Counted from the stretch's first letter, positions 1 to 6,474 are shown. The stretch: 9,628 nt of DNA from an uncultured Dialister sp. (GCA_900545365.1 UQYL01000039.1:1-9628), one strand, 5' to 3'. Translations and numbers: made by a program. Notes: generated by a model from the sequence alone, not told the origin.

Positions 1-274
1 TTTCGGAAAAGAAGGAAAGTGCGCGACCTTGGAACTCATGCTCCTGAAATGGAAACAGTCGTATGTTTCGGACACGTACGGATTTGAGTTGTGGGTCCGC
101 AAAATGGTAAGAAAAAAAACATTTCATCACAATGTGCGCCCGCATCCTCATGAAGAAAGTACACGAGGCTTCGGGATGTGGATCCGCACCGCACGGGAAC
201 TTCGTATTCTTGATAATGCGCCCCGCTCCCCCTTGCGGCACCGCGCCCGCCCCCGCGTTCCCTTTCCTCTCACA
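1..274. other. Left-edge intergenic stretch, no gene recognised
   Basis: I see no supportable gene here on either strand. The first ~130 bases are visibly richer in A and T than the rest of the window and carry a run of eight A. The remainder is GC-rich. A minus-strand reading frame starting near 126 stays open to the window edge, but it has no ribosome binding site and unconvincing composition. An imperfect inverted repeat, CGTATGT then ACACGTACG, sits at 60-81. The region lies beyond the terminator of the ECF/kinase gene block. Confidence 0.4.
104..132 (-). promoter_or_regulatory. Weak candidate promoter reading toward the left edge
   Basis: On the minus strand there is TTGTGA (132-127), a 17-base spacer containing a T run, and TACCAT (109-104). 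Each hexamer matches four of six sigma-70 consensus positions. It could drive a gene lying left of the window. The call rests only on hexamers and spacing. Confidence 0.25.
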
Positions 275-280
275 AAAAAC

Positions 281-318
281 AAAAAAGCGGCGAGCCCCGA
301 AAAGACCCGCCGTTTTTT
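281..318 (-). terminator. Intrinsic terminator closing the kinase/TIGR04076 genes
   Basis: CGGCG (288-292) pairs with CGCCG (308-312). The stem is extended by A6 (281-286) against T6 (313-318) with one bulged G at 287. Read on the minus strand the hairpin is followed by a long T tract that runs on to about 275. It overlaps the stop codon of the TIGR04076 gene, so it is placed exactly to end that transcript. Confidence 0.8.
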
Positions 319-601
319 ATTTTTTCTCTTCTTCGTCGATGCGTTCAATCCTGAACACATTGATGGTATCCACATCGGGACAGCAGAAGAGCGCCGTCCC
401 TTTCGGCTGTCCGGGCTGGGGGATCTCCCCGCCGTAGCGGAGGATATCAATGTAGGGAAATGCCACATGCATCGCCATGGGACAGAGCCTGCCCCGCTCC
501 GTGTCAAAATCCCAGCTGTCGCCCGGCCTGTGTCCCCGGTGGCAGGGACACGGCCCCTTCCTCTCCACCAGCGTGATCCGTATCTTCGGGCGTCTTCCCA
601 T
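317..601 (-). CDS. TIGR04076 family small protein
   Basis: This is a 94-residue cytosolic protein of unknown function. It matches the TIGR04076 pattern from end to end: KIRITLVERKGPCPCHRGH then GD near residues 6-28, CPMAMHVAFPYIDILRYGGE at 40-59, and a late CCPD followed by VFRIERI at 73-88. Cysteines 18, 20, 40, 73 and 74 are spread as in the family and could bind a metal or act in redox chemistry; that is inference. The start is the ATG at 601-599, which shares its A with the TGA of the kinase gene (TGATG) and has AGGAGGT six bases upstream. A GTG one codon earlier is only three bases from that site. The overlap indicates translational coupling to the B6 kinase, the strongest hint about its role. 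No signal peptide or membrane segment is visible. Confidence 0.82.
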   Translation of the reverse strand: MGRRPKIRITLVERKGPCPCHRGHRPGDSWDFDTERGRLCPMAMHVAFPYIDILRYGGEIPQPGQPKGTALFCCPDVDTINVFRIERIDEEEKK

Positions 602-1419
602 CACCGCACCTCCTCCAGACAGGCTTCCAGGGGAATGCCCCGGAAGGTATCTCCGTTGTTCCGGTTCTTCTCAATGAGCGCCGCCACGGTATCCATCGCC
701 GCCTGCACGGCGCTCTCCAGTTTCTCTCCGCCGAGGATATGGCCCAGCAGGACGGAAGAAAAGATATCCCCCGTGCCGGGGAAACGGACGGGGATCATAG
801 AGAAGGGCAGGAAGAACCATTCTCCCCTCGCCGCGTCATACCCCGCCACGGCGTCCCGGCCCTCCACTTTCGCGCTCGTCACCACGACCGAGCCGGGCGT
901 CACCGCGCGGAGCGCTTTGATGAGCGCTTTCATCTCTTCCCGGCTCAGGCCCTCCGCCCGGTACGGCACGCCCGCCAGAAGCGCCGCTTCCGTATAGTTC
1001 GGCACGATCAGATCGGCCCGGCCGACGAGACGGCGCATGTGCTCCACCGTCGATTCCGGCACGCCGTTGTAGAGACGGCCCTCGTCGCCCATGATAGGAT
1101 CGGCGAAGATGAACGCGCCCCGCTCTTTCAGGCGTCCGCAGTACTCGGCGATGAGCGCCGACTGCGCTTCCGAGACGATGAAGCCCACCGCCGCGGCGTC
1201 GAAGGAGAATCCCAGCGCGTCCCACACGGCGATGGTCTCCCGCATGTACTCCGTCGTCTCCATGACGGCGAATTTCCCGTAGTCCAGCGTATTGGAAACG
1301 AGCGCCGTCGGCAGGCTGTACACGCGGTGACCGAGACGGGTCATCACGGGCATCATCGCCGCCAGCGCCACTTTGCCGTATCCCGGCAGATCATTGATAA
1401 GAAGCACGTCCTTTCCCAT
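601..1419 (-). CDS. Pyridoxal/pyridoxamine kinase (PdxK/PdxY type)
   Basis: A 272-residue ribokinase-fold enzyme of the PdxK/PdxY group. Such enzymes phosphorylate pyridoxal, pyridoxamine or pyridoxine with ATP to salvage vitamin B6 in the cytosol. Visible features: an N-terminal strand and glycine motif LINDLPGYGK (7-16), the family block DPIMGDEGRLY (107-117), VPNYTEA (139-145) lining the nucleotide pocket, and the anion-hole/catalytic motif PGTGD (214-218), with Asp218 the expected base. Length is normal for the family. The ATG at 1419 has AAGGAG five bases upstream. The gene follows ecfT by 49 bases, but a hairpin terminator lies in that gap, so expression depends on readthrough or an internal promoter. 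Hydroxymethylpyrimidine kinases share the fold, but the DPIMGDEG block favours a B6 kinase. The choice between a pdxK and a pdxY label is not resolvable here, so no symbol is given. Confidence 0.88.
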   Translation of the reverse strand: MGKDVLLINDLPGYGKVALAAMMPVMTRLGHRVYSLPTALVSNTLDYGKFAVMETTEYMRETIAVWDALGFSFDAAAVGFIVSEAQSALIAEYCGRLKERGAFIFADPIMGDEGRLYNGVPESTVEHMRRLVGRADLIVPNYTEAALLAGVPYRAEGLSREEMKALIKALRAVTPGSVVVTSAKVEGRDAVAGYDAARGEWFFLPFSMIPVRFPGTGDIFSSVLLGHILGGEKLESAVQAAMDTVAALIEKNRNNGDTFRGIPLEACLEEVR

Positions 1420-1441
1420 GGTATCTCCTTTCCCCTGTGCG

Positions 1442-1465
1442 AAAAAAGCCCGGATATCCGGGCTT
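1442..1465 (-). terminator. Terminator or attenuator between ecfT and the B6 kinase
   Basis: AAGCCCGGATATCCGGGCTT (1446-1465) is a perfect 20-base palindrome. Read on the minus strand it is followed by TTTTTTCG, the form of a strong intrinsic terminator. It begins three bases after the ecfT stop and ends about 22 bases before the kinase start, which would limit transcription passing from the transporter genes into the kinase. Confidence 0.8.
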
Positions 1466-1468
1466 CCC

Positions 1469-2272
1469 TTATACAGCGAAGAACCGCATGGCCGTGAGCG
1501 CCGCCGTCACGATGACGACCGCCGCGAATGCCGCGCCGTCCCTCGCCGTGTACATGAGCTGATGCATTTTCGTCCGGCCTTCGCCGCCGCGGTAGCACCG
1601 CGCTTCCATGGCCGTCGCCAGGTCGTCGGCGCGGCGGAACGCGGAGATGAAGAGCGGCACCAGGAGCGGCACCATGCTCTTGGCCCGCTGCCAGAGATTT
1701 CCCGTGGTGAAATCCGCGCCGCGGGAAGACTGGGCCTTCATGATGCGGTCCGTTTCTTCCAGGAGCGTCGGGATGAAGCGGAGCGCGATGGTCATCATCA
1801 TGGCCAGCTCGTGCGCCGGCACGCCGATGCGGCGGAAGGGCATGAGGAGCGCCTCAATGCCGTCGGTAAGCACGATGGGGCTCGTAGTATAGGTGAGGAG
1901 CGAGGAAAAGGCGATGAGGTACACCAGGCGGAGCGTCATGAGCACGCCGTTCCGCAGGCCTTCTTCGCTGATGTAGAACCACCCCAGAGAAAATACAGGC
2001 GTCCCCGGCGTGGTGAGCACGTGGATGAGGAGCGTGAAGATGAGGATGATCCACAGGGGCTTCACCGCTTTGACCACCATCTTCAGGGGCACGCCGGACA
2101 CGGCGATGGAGAGGCCGATGAAGGCCGTCACGAGAAGGTACGACCAGAGGGAGCCCGCCAGGAAAATGGCGACGATGAAGGTCATGGTGCAGAGGATCTT
2201 CGCGCGCGGATCCATCCGGTGCAGGAAGGAGTCGCCCGGATAGTACTGTCCGAGGGTGATGTCTGTCAGCAT
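1469..2272 (-). CDS. ecfT: ECF transporter transmembrane component EcfT
   Basis: A 267-residue membrane scaffold that couples the two EcfA ATPases to exchangeable vitamin-binding S components. After the N-terminal LGQYYPGDSFLHRMDPRAKI segment (7-26), hydrophobic stretches run at about 30-60, 72-87, 108-128 and 245-262. The long cytoplasmic coupling region carries the two signature arginine motifs, QSSRGADF (Arg184) and AMEARCYRGG (Arg225). In this family these motifs insert into grooves of the ATPases. The ATG at 2272 overlaps the end of ecfA2 by 7 bases and has a G-rich ribosome binding site (GGGGGGAG) inside ecfA2, so translation is coupled and subunit ratios are likely kept together. Length is typical. 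No S component is present in the window, as expected for a shared (group II) module. Confidence 0.95.
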   Translation of the reverse strand: MLTDITLGQYYPGDSFLHRMDPRAKILCTMTFIVAIFLAGSLWSYLLVTAFIGLSIAVSGVPLKMVVKAVKPLWIILIFTLLIHVLTTPGTPVFSLGWFYISEEGLRNGVLMTLRLVYLIAFSSLLTYTTSPIVLTDGIEALLMPFRRIGVPAHELAMMMTIALRFIPTLLEETDRIMKAQSSRGADFTTGNLWQRAKSMVPLLVPLFISAFRRADDLATAMEARCYRGGEGRTKMHQLMYTARDGAAFAAVVIVTAALTAMRFFAV

Positions 2273-3153
2273 GCGGCTCCCCCCTTTCTCTTTTTCTTCG
2301 TCCCGCTGAGCGTCTTATAGAGCGCCTCCGCCGCTTCTTCCGATTCGGTCGCTCTTTCCGGCACGGGGATGCCCCGTTCTTTCAGGTAGAGCAGGGTCTT
2401 CGTAAGCGGAGGCACGTCCGCGCCCGCCGCGGTCAGTTCTTCCCTGTGGTGCAGGAAGATGTCCATGGGATCGCCGTCGAGCACGCACCGGCCGTGATCC
2501 ATCACGAGGAGCCGCGTGGCGAGCTTAGCGATATCGTCCATATTATGGGATACGAGGATGACGGAGAACGCCCCGTCTTCATACCACTGCCGGATCTGGC
2601 TGAAGATCTCCCGCCGCCCGATGGGATCAAGCCCCGCCGACGGTTCGTCGAGGATGAGGAAATCCGGCTTCATGGCGAGCACCCCGGCGATGGCGACGCG
2701 CCGCATCTGGCCGCCGGAGAGGCGGAAAGGCGAGCGCTGCGCGTAGGTATCGTAATCGAGGCCGACGAAGCGCATCGCTTCTTTCACCCGCGCCGCCGTG
2801 GTCTCTTCATCGCAGCCCAGATTCCGGGGACCGAAGGCGATATCCTTCTCGATGGTTTCTTCGAAGAGCTGCTGTTCCGGATATTGGAAGACCATGCCCA
2901 CGGTGTGGCGCTTCGCCAGCGCCTCCTTCGTCTTCCCCGCGAGATCCACGCCGTCCACGAGGACACGGCCCTTCGTCGGATGGATGAGCCCGTTCAGGTG
3001 CTGGATCAGCGTGGATTTCCCGCTGCCTGTGTGGCCGATGATGCCCACAAATTCTCCTTTTTCGATGGTGAGATCCACATTTTCAAGGGCGGTCTTTTCA
3101 TAGGGCGTCCCGCCGCCGTAGGTATAGGTTATATTTTCGACACGAATGGACAT
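2266..3153 (-). CDS. ecfA2: ECF transporter ATPase EcfA2
   Basis: A 295-residue ABC ATPase, one half of the EcfA1-EcfA2 heterodimer that powers vitamin uptake at the inner face of the membrane. The motifs are complete and in order: Walker A GHTGSGKST (40-48), Q-loop FQYPEQQLFEET (89-100), signature LSGGQMRRVAIAG (145-157), Walker B FLILDEPSAGLDP (165-177) with catalytic Glu170, and switch His203 in VSHNMDD. The YPEQQLF Q-loop and DEPSAGLDP wording fit EcfA2 rather than EcfA1. The C-terminus is an EcfA-type extension ending in a Lys/Arg-rich tail. The ATG at 3153 lies 25 bases inside the end of ecfA1 and is preceded by GGGAG about eight bases upstream. The three ecf genes therefore overlap each other and form one operon. 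Confidence 0.95.
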   Translation of the reverse strand: MSIRVENITYTYGGGTPYEKTALENVDLTIEKGEFVGIIGHTGSGKSTLIQHLNGLIHPTKGRVLVDGVDLAGKTKEALAKRHTVGMVFQYPEQQLFEETIEKDIAFGPRNLGCDEETTAARVKEAMRFVGLDYDTYAQRSPFRLSGGQMRRVAIAGVLAMKPDFLILDEPSAGLDPIGRREIFSQIRQWYEDGAFSVILVSHNMDDIAKLATRLLVMDHGRCVLDGDPMDIFLHHREELTAAGADVPPLTKTLLYLKERGIPVPERATESEEAAEALYKTLSGTKKKRKGGAAC

Positions 3154-3980
3154 AATGCGTCTCCCAGTTCTTCATCGGTCATGCAGTCCTCCCGGACGGC
3201 AAGCCCCTTCTTATGGAGCAGATGCGCCAGCTCGGCGGGCACAGGCACATCCAGCCCGATGGCGCGGAGCTTCTCCGGCTGCGAGAAGATCTCCCGCGGC
3301 GTCCCGTCCATGACGAGGCGGCCTTTATGGATGACCAGCACCCGGTCCGCCGTGACGGCTTCTTCCATGAAATGCGTGATGAGCACCACGGAAATGCCTT
3401 CCTTTTCATTCAGCTCATGCACCGTGTCCATGACTTCCTTCCGGCCCTGCGGGTCGAGCATGGCCGTCGGCTCATCGAGGATGATGCAGTCCGGCTTCAT
3501 GGCCAGCACCCCGGCGATGGCGATGCGCTGTTTCTGCCCGCCGGAGAGCATGGCCGGGGAATGATGGCGGTACTGCGTCATGCCCACCTTGGCGAGCGCC
3601 TCGTCCACGCGGCAGAGGATCTCCTCCCGGGGCACGCCGATATTCTCCGGGCCGAAGGCCACTTCTTCTTCTACGACGGCGGCAACGAGCTGGTTGTCCG
3701 GATTCTGGAAGACCATGCCCACCTTCTGGCGGATGGGCCAGATATTGTCCATATCATTTACGGACATGCCCTCCACGAGGATATCCCCTTCCGTGGGGAG
3801 AATGAGCGCATTCAGATGGCGGGCGAGCGTCGATTTCCCGCTGCCGTTCGTGCCGATGACGGCGGTAAATTCGCCTTTCCGTATCTTGCAGGATACGTCG
3901 CAGAGCGCCGTGAATTTCTCCCCCTCTTCCGTCTCGTAGGAATGGGTGAGATGACGGACGTCAAACATTACTGGATCCAT
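3129..3980 (-). CDS. ecfA1: ECF transporter ATPase EcfA1
   Basis: A 283-residue ABC ATPase and the first gene of the ecf operon. It pairs with EcfA2 and binds EcfT through the coupling helices. Motifs: Walker A GTNGSGKST (43-51), Q-loop FQNPDNQLVA (91-100), signature LSGGQKQR (145-152), Walker B CIILDEPTAMLDP (165-177) with Glu170, and switch His203 in ITHFMEE. The QNPDNQ Q-loop and DEPTAMLDP are typical of EcfA1. The C-terminal domain (about 235-283) matches the EcfA extension, including the AIGLDVP segment. The ATG at 3980 has AAAGGAA four bases upstream. An internal ATG at codon 5 is farther from that site and less likely. A TATAAT promoter and a leader with two hairpins lie just upstream, so the operon is probably regulated in its leader. 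Confidence 0.95.
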   Translation of the reverse strand: MDPVMFDVRHLTHSYETEEGEKFTALCDVSCKIRKGEFTAVIGTNGSGKSTLARHLNALILPTEGDILVEGMSVNDMDNIWPIRQKVGMVFQNPDNQLVAAVVEEEVAFGPENIGVPREEILCRVDEALAKVGMTQYRHHSPAMLSGGQKQRIAIAGVLAMKPDCIILDEPTAMLDPQGRKEVMDTVHELNEKEGISVVLITHFMEEAVTADRVLVIHKGRLVMDGTPREIFSQPEKLRAIGLDVPVPAELAHLLHKKGLAVREDCMTDEELGDALCPFVSKI

Positions 3981-4023
3981 AAATTCCTTTCTTCGGGATG
4001 TACCGGACGAGCCTGGTGCTCCC

Positions 4024-4066
4024 CTGCCGAAGCGGCAGAAAACGCGCCCCTGTATGAAAAAGGGGC
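4024..4066 (-). promoter_or_regulatory. Two hairpins in the ecf operon leader
   Basis: After the promoter the leader folds into GCCCC (4066-4062, read on the minus strand) with GGGGC (4050-4046), followed by GCGTTTTC, and then CTGCCGCTTCGGCAG (4038-4024), a six-base-pair stem with a three-base loop. The first hairpin with its short T run could be a weak terminator for the upstream esterase gene or an attenuator for ecfA1. I do not recognise a known riboswitch in it. Confidence 0.5.
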
Positions 4067-4079
4067 ATTCTTGCGCCTT

Positions 4080-4107
4080 ATTATACCATGAATGGCCGGA
4101 TTGAGAA
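4080..4107 (-). promoter_or_regulatory. Promoter of the ecfA1-ecfA2-ecfT operon
   Basis: There is a perfect TATAAT -10 (4085-4080 on the minus strand) with TTCTCA as the -35 (4107-4102) and a 16-base spacer. It lies in the gap after the esterase stop. Transcription should begin near 4073, giving a leader of about 90 bases before the ecfA1 start. Confidence 0.7.
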
Positions 4108-4115
4108 GGCTCCTT

Positions 4116-4988
4116 TTACGTTCCCAGCTTCCGCCGGAGAAAGTCCCTGATCTCTTCCCGCGCTTCTTCCGCTTTCTCTCCGTCCGTGACGATGGGGAAA
4201 TCATGAGGCATTTCCGGATAGACGGAGAGCGTCACCGCCGCGCCGTCTTCCGACGCCTCCGCGGCAAGCGTCAGGCTGTCCGAAAGGAGCATGTCCCGGC
4301 TGCCCGTCTGGATCAGCATGGGCGGGAGCCCGGAGAGATCGGCATAGGCCGGAGAGAGGCGGGGATCTCGGAGATCACGGCCCGCCGCGTAGGAAGGGCG
4401 CGCCACTTCCGCCTGCATGTCCGGAAGCGCGGCGAGCGTGGCGTCCCTCTCCGCGTTATACCGGCGCGACGGCCCGCCGCTGTCCATCGCCGTCCACGGG
4501 GAAATGAGCACCAGCGCCGCAGGCTGCGGCTTTCCTTCCTCTTTCAGCCGCAGCGCCAGAGCGAGCGCCAGATTGCCTCCTGCCGAATCGCCGATGACGA
4601 TCACATTTCCCGGCTTCTCTCCGCGGCGGAGCATCTCCTCATAGACCCGCTCCGCGTCGTCCAGCGCCGCCGGATACACATGCTCCGGCGCCGTGCGGTA
4701 GTCCGGCGTGTACACCCGCTTCGCCTCGGCGAGCGCCGCGTAATCATCGGCAAGGCCCCGGTAAAAATCATTGAGCCCCGCCGTATAGCCGCCGCCGTGC
4801 AGATGGAGCACCGCCCGCTCTTTTCCCGACGGAGCGGTGTAGACCTCCGCCGCGCCCCGTCCGCAAATGCCGCACGCCGCTTCCCCGCAGACCGCCGTCT
4901 CCGCGGAAACCGCGGCCGCAGGCTGCGGAGGCGCCAGAAACAGCGCCGCCGCGAGACACAGCCCCGCCATCCATGTTTTCTTCCTCAT
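4116..4988 (-). CDS. Exported HSL-type alpha/beta hydrolase (copy 1)
   Basis: A 290-residue carboxylesterase-like enzyme of the hormone-sensitive-lipase (alpha/beta hydrolase fold-3) family. Substrate is unknown; members usually cleave short-chain esters. Residues 1-28 form a Sec signal peptide (RKK, hydrophobic core, then PAAAVSA), so it should act outside the cytoplasmic membrane. Catalytic parts: oxyanion-hole HGGGY (64-68), nucleophile motif GDSAGGN (133-139, Ser135), probable acid Asp232 in GSRDMLLSDS, and His262 in MPHDF. The ATG at 4988 is chosen because AAAGGAG lies 8 bases upstream and the signal peptide starts there. The longer reading to 5027 runs through the promoter. Its paralogue lies directly upstream. 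Their shared core is nearly identical at the DNA level, pointing to a tandem duplication. Four cysteines near residues 34-42 of the mature protein are unusual. Confidence 0.88.
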   Translation of the reverse strand: MRKKTWMAGLCLAAALFLAPPQPAAAVSAETAVCGEAACGICGRGAAEVYTAPSGKERAVLHLHGGGYTAGLNDFYRGLADDYAALAEAKRVYTPDYRTAPEHVYPAALDDAERVYEEMLRRGEKPGNVIVIGDSAGGNLALALALRLKEEGKPQPAALVLISPWTAMDSGGPSRRYNAERDATLAALPDMQAEVARPSYAAGRDLRDPRLSPAYADLSGLPPMLIQTGSRDMLLSDSLTLAAEASEDGAAVTLSVYPEMPHDFPIVTDGEKAEEAREEIRDFLRRKLGT

Positions 4989-5017
4989 CTCTATCGCTCC
5001 TTTCCGAATTCGCGCCC

Positions 5018-5026
5018 AGTATAGCA
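5018..5026 (-). promoter_or_regulatory. Extended -10 promoter of esterase copy 1
   Basis: TGCTATACT on the minus strand is an extended -10 (TGn followed by TATACT, 5023-5018), about 30 bases before the start codon. No good -35 hexamer is visible at normal spacing, which is usual for extended -10 promoters. Confidence 0.55.
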
Positions 5027-5059
5027 CGAAAAGCGGAAGCAGGAGAAGTCCGGCTCATG

Positions 5060-5085
5060 AAAAAAGGACGCCCAGAGACGTCCTT
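5060..5085 (-). terminator. Terminator of esterase copy 2
   Basis: AAGGACG (5064-5070) pairs with CGTCCTT (5079-5085), with an eight-base loop. On the minus strand the hairpin runs directly into TTTTTTCAT. It lies about 100 bases after the stop of the upstream esterase and before the promoter of the downstream one, so the two copies are separate transcription units. Confidence 0.85.
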
Positions 5086-5180
5086 CCCGAAAAATTCACA
5101 GGCCCGCGCGGAAAATTCCGCCATCCGTTCCTGACAAGGCCCCTTTTATGAAACGCTCTCCTGTTCTCCGAAATTCCCTG

Positions 5181-6308
5181 TCAGGCCTCCTCTCCGCCGC
5201 TCATGCGGCTTTCCACAAAATCCCGGATCTGCCGGAAAGAATCGACGCTTTCCTGCAGCTCCGGCAGCACCAGCGCGAAATCATGGGGCATGCCCTGATA
5301 GACCGAGACCGTCACCGGCACATCGCAGTCCGCCGCCCGTTCCGCCAGAGCCAGACTCTCGTCGAGGAAGAGCTCATGGCCGCCGGTCTGAATCAGCATG
5401 GGCGGCAGGCCCGCGAGATCCGCATAGAGCGGGGAGAGACGGGGATCTTTCACATCCAGCGCCCCGCCGTAGGACGGCGAGACGACGCTGCCGTAGATCG
5501 GCGACAGCGCGAGCACCGGGTCGACGGGGATATTCTCGCTGCGTGACGGCAGATCATTGGCCAGCGTGGCCCACGGAGAGATCAGAATCAGAGCGCCCGG
5601 CTGAGGTTTTCCTTCCTTTTTCAGGCGGAGCGCCAGGGCGAGCGCCAGATTGCCGCCTGCCGAATCGCCGATGACGATCACATTTTCCGGCTTCGTCCCG
5701 TCTGCCAGAATATCCTGATACACCGCTTCCACGTCGTCCAGCGCCGCCGGATAGGTATGCTCCGGCGCGACGCGGTAATCCGCCAGGATCACCTGCGAAG
5801 CATCCGCCAGCACGGCCTGGCGCACGGCGAGCATCCGGTGCCCATCGGTGAGCGGCGCCACATAGCCGCCGCCGTGGAGCTGGAGCACCACCCGTCCCTT
5901 CTTTCCGTCAGGATTCACAAGCCGCTCCGCCGCGGCACCGTTCACGGAATACCGCTCCCACGTCCAGCCGTCGGGCTGAGCAAAAGCCGCCGGTCTCGGC
6001 CCTCCTTCCCGCGGATGGAAAAAGGCTTCCATTTTTTCATTCATATAGGTCTGCCGGGTCTGCATGTCCATCCGGATGCCCGCCGAGGGAAGCGTCCATG
6101 CCTCCGCCGCCGAGACCGGCAGGACGGCGGAAGGGGCCCACGCGAGACCCGCCGCCAGCAAGGCCGCCATGACTTTCCTCTTAATTTTTCTTCTCTCCTG
6201 TCCCTCTTTGCGGCCCCATGCAGGCCGGGATCTGTTTTCACATCCGCCGTCTCCGTCATTATGCCGTTCCCCTTCCGGCACTGCCGCTTTTATTCTTCGT
6301 TCTTTCAT
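5181..6308 (-). CDS. Exported HSL-type alpha/beta hydrolase (copy 2)
   Basis: A 375-residue HSL-family esterase-like protein, paralogous to the next gene downstream. It has oxyanion-hole HGGGY (145-149), GDSAGGN (214-220, nucleophile Ser216) and His342 in MPHDF. The position equivalent to the catalytic Asp of copy 1 is Glu312 (GGHELFLDES). A Sec-type signal sequence is clear, with KIKRK then a hydrophobic run and PVSAAEA at residues 41-70, but it lies behind about 40 polar, Arg/Glu-rich residues. The start at 6308 is favoured by AAGGAG four bases upstream and by the promoter at 6393-6365. A start at the internal ATG (6170), with a weak GAGG site, would give a 329-residue protein with a conventional but uncharged signal peptide. 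The true start is unsettled. The terminator at 5085-5060 ends its transcript. Confidence 0.85.
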   Translation of the reverse strand: MKERRIKAAVPEGERHNDGDGGCENRSRPAWGRKEGQERRKIKRKVMAALLAAGLAWAPSAVLPVSAAEAWTLPSAGIRMDMQTRQTYMNEKMEAFFHPREGGPRPAAFAQPDGWTWERYSVNGAAAERLVNPDGKKGRVVLQLHGGGYVAPLTDGHRMLAVRQAVLADASQVILADYRVAPEHTYPAALDDVEAVYQDILADGTKPENVIVIGDSAGGNLALALALRLKKEGKPQPGALILISPWATLANDLPSRSENIPVDPVLALSPIYGSVVSPSYGGALDVKDPRLSPLYADLAGLPPMLIQTGGHELFLDESLALAERAADCDVPVTVSVYQGMPHDFALVLPELQESVDSFRQIRDFVESRMSGGEEA

Positions 6309-6344
6309 TGAGCTCCTTCCTTTCTCCTTTTTGCATTCCTTAAC

Positions 6345-6357
6345 TGACATTCTGTCA
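6345..6357 (-). promoter_or_regulatory. Inverted repeat at the esterase-2 transcription start (possible operator)
   Basis: TGACATTCTGTCA is a perfect inverted repeat with 5-base arms and a 3-base centre. It sits immediately after the promoter -10, at roughly +1 to +13, a position where a bound repressor would block initiation. Its role as an operator is inference from position and symmetry. Confidence 0.4.
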
Positions 6358-6364
6358 ATTTCAG

Positions 6365-6393
6365 AATATCATTAGAGCCGACTTCAATGTCAA
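6365..6393 (-). promoter_or_regulatory. Promoter of esterase copy 2
   Basis: A perfect TTGACA -35 (6393-6388 on the minus strand), a 17-base spacer and GATATT as the -10 (6370-6365). Transcription would start near 6358, leaving a leader of about 50 bases that contains the AAGGAG site of the esterase. Confidence 0.65.
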
Positions 6394-6474
6394 TGGGGGA
6401 AAGAGAAACGGTCAGGACTGCCGCTCTTTTTCCGCTCTCGCTCCGGCCATTCTCCGGGCTTTCCTCCGGCGGAA

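Noticed and set aside
29..997. Long plus-strand reading frame of 322 codons
   Set aside because: It lies opposite the TIGR04076 and kinase genes, has Arg/His/Pro/Ser-rich translation, crosses a terminator and has no ribosome binding site. It is a by-product of GC-rich codon use on the other strand.
1373..3564. Two long plus-strand frames opposite ecfT and the ecfA genes
   Set aside because: They are His/Arg/Asp-rich mirror translations of well-supported transporter genes with no start signals or family likeness.
4989..5027. Longer start for esterase copy 1
   Set aside because: The extra 13 codons overlap the extended -10 promoter, while the ATG at 4988 has a good ribosome binding site and begins the signal peptide.
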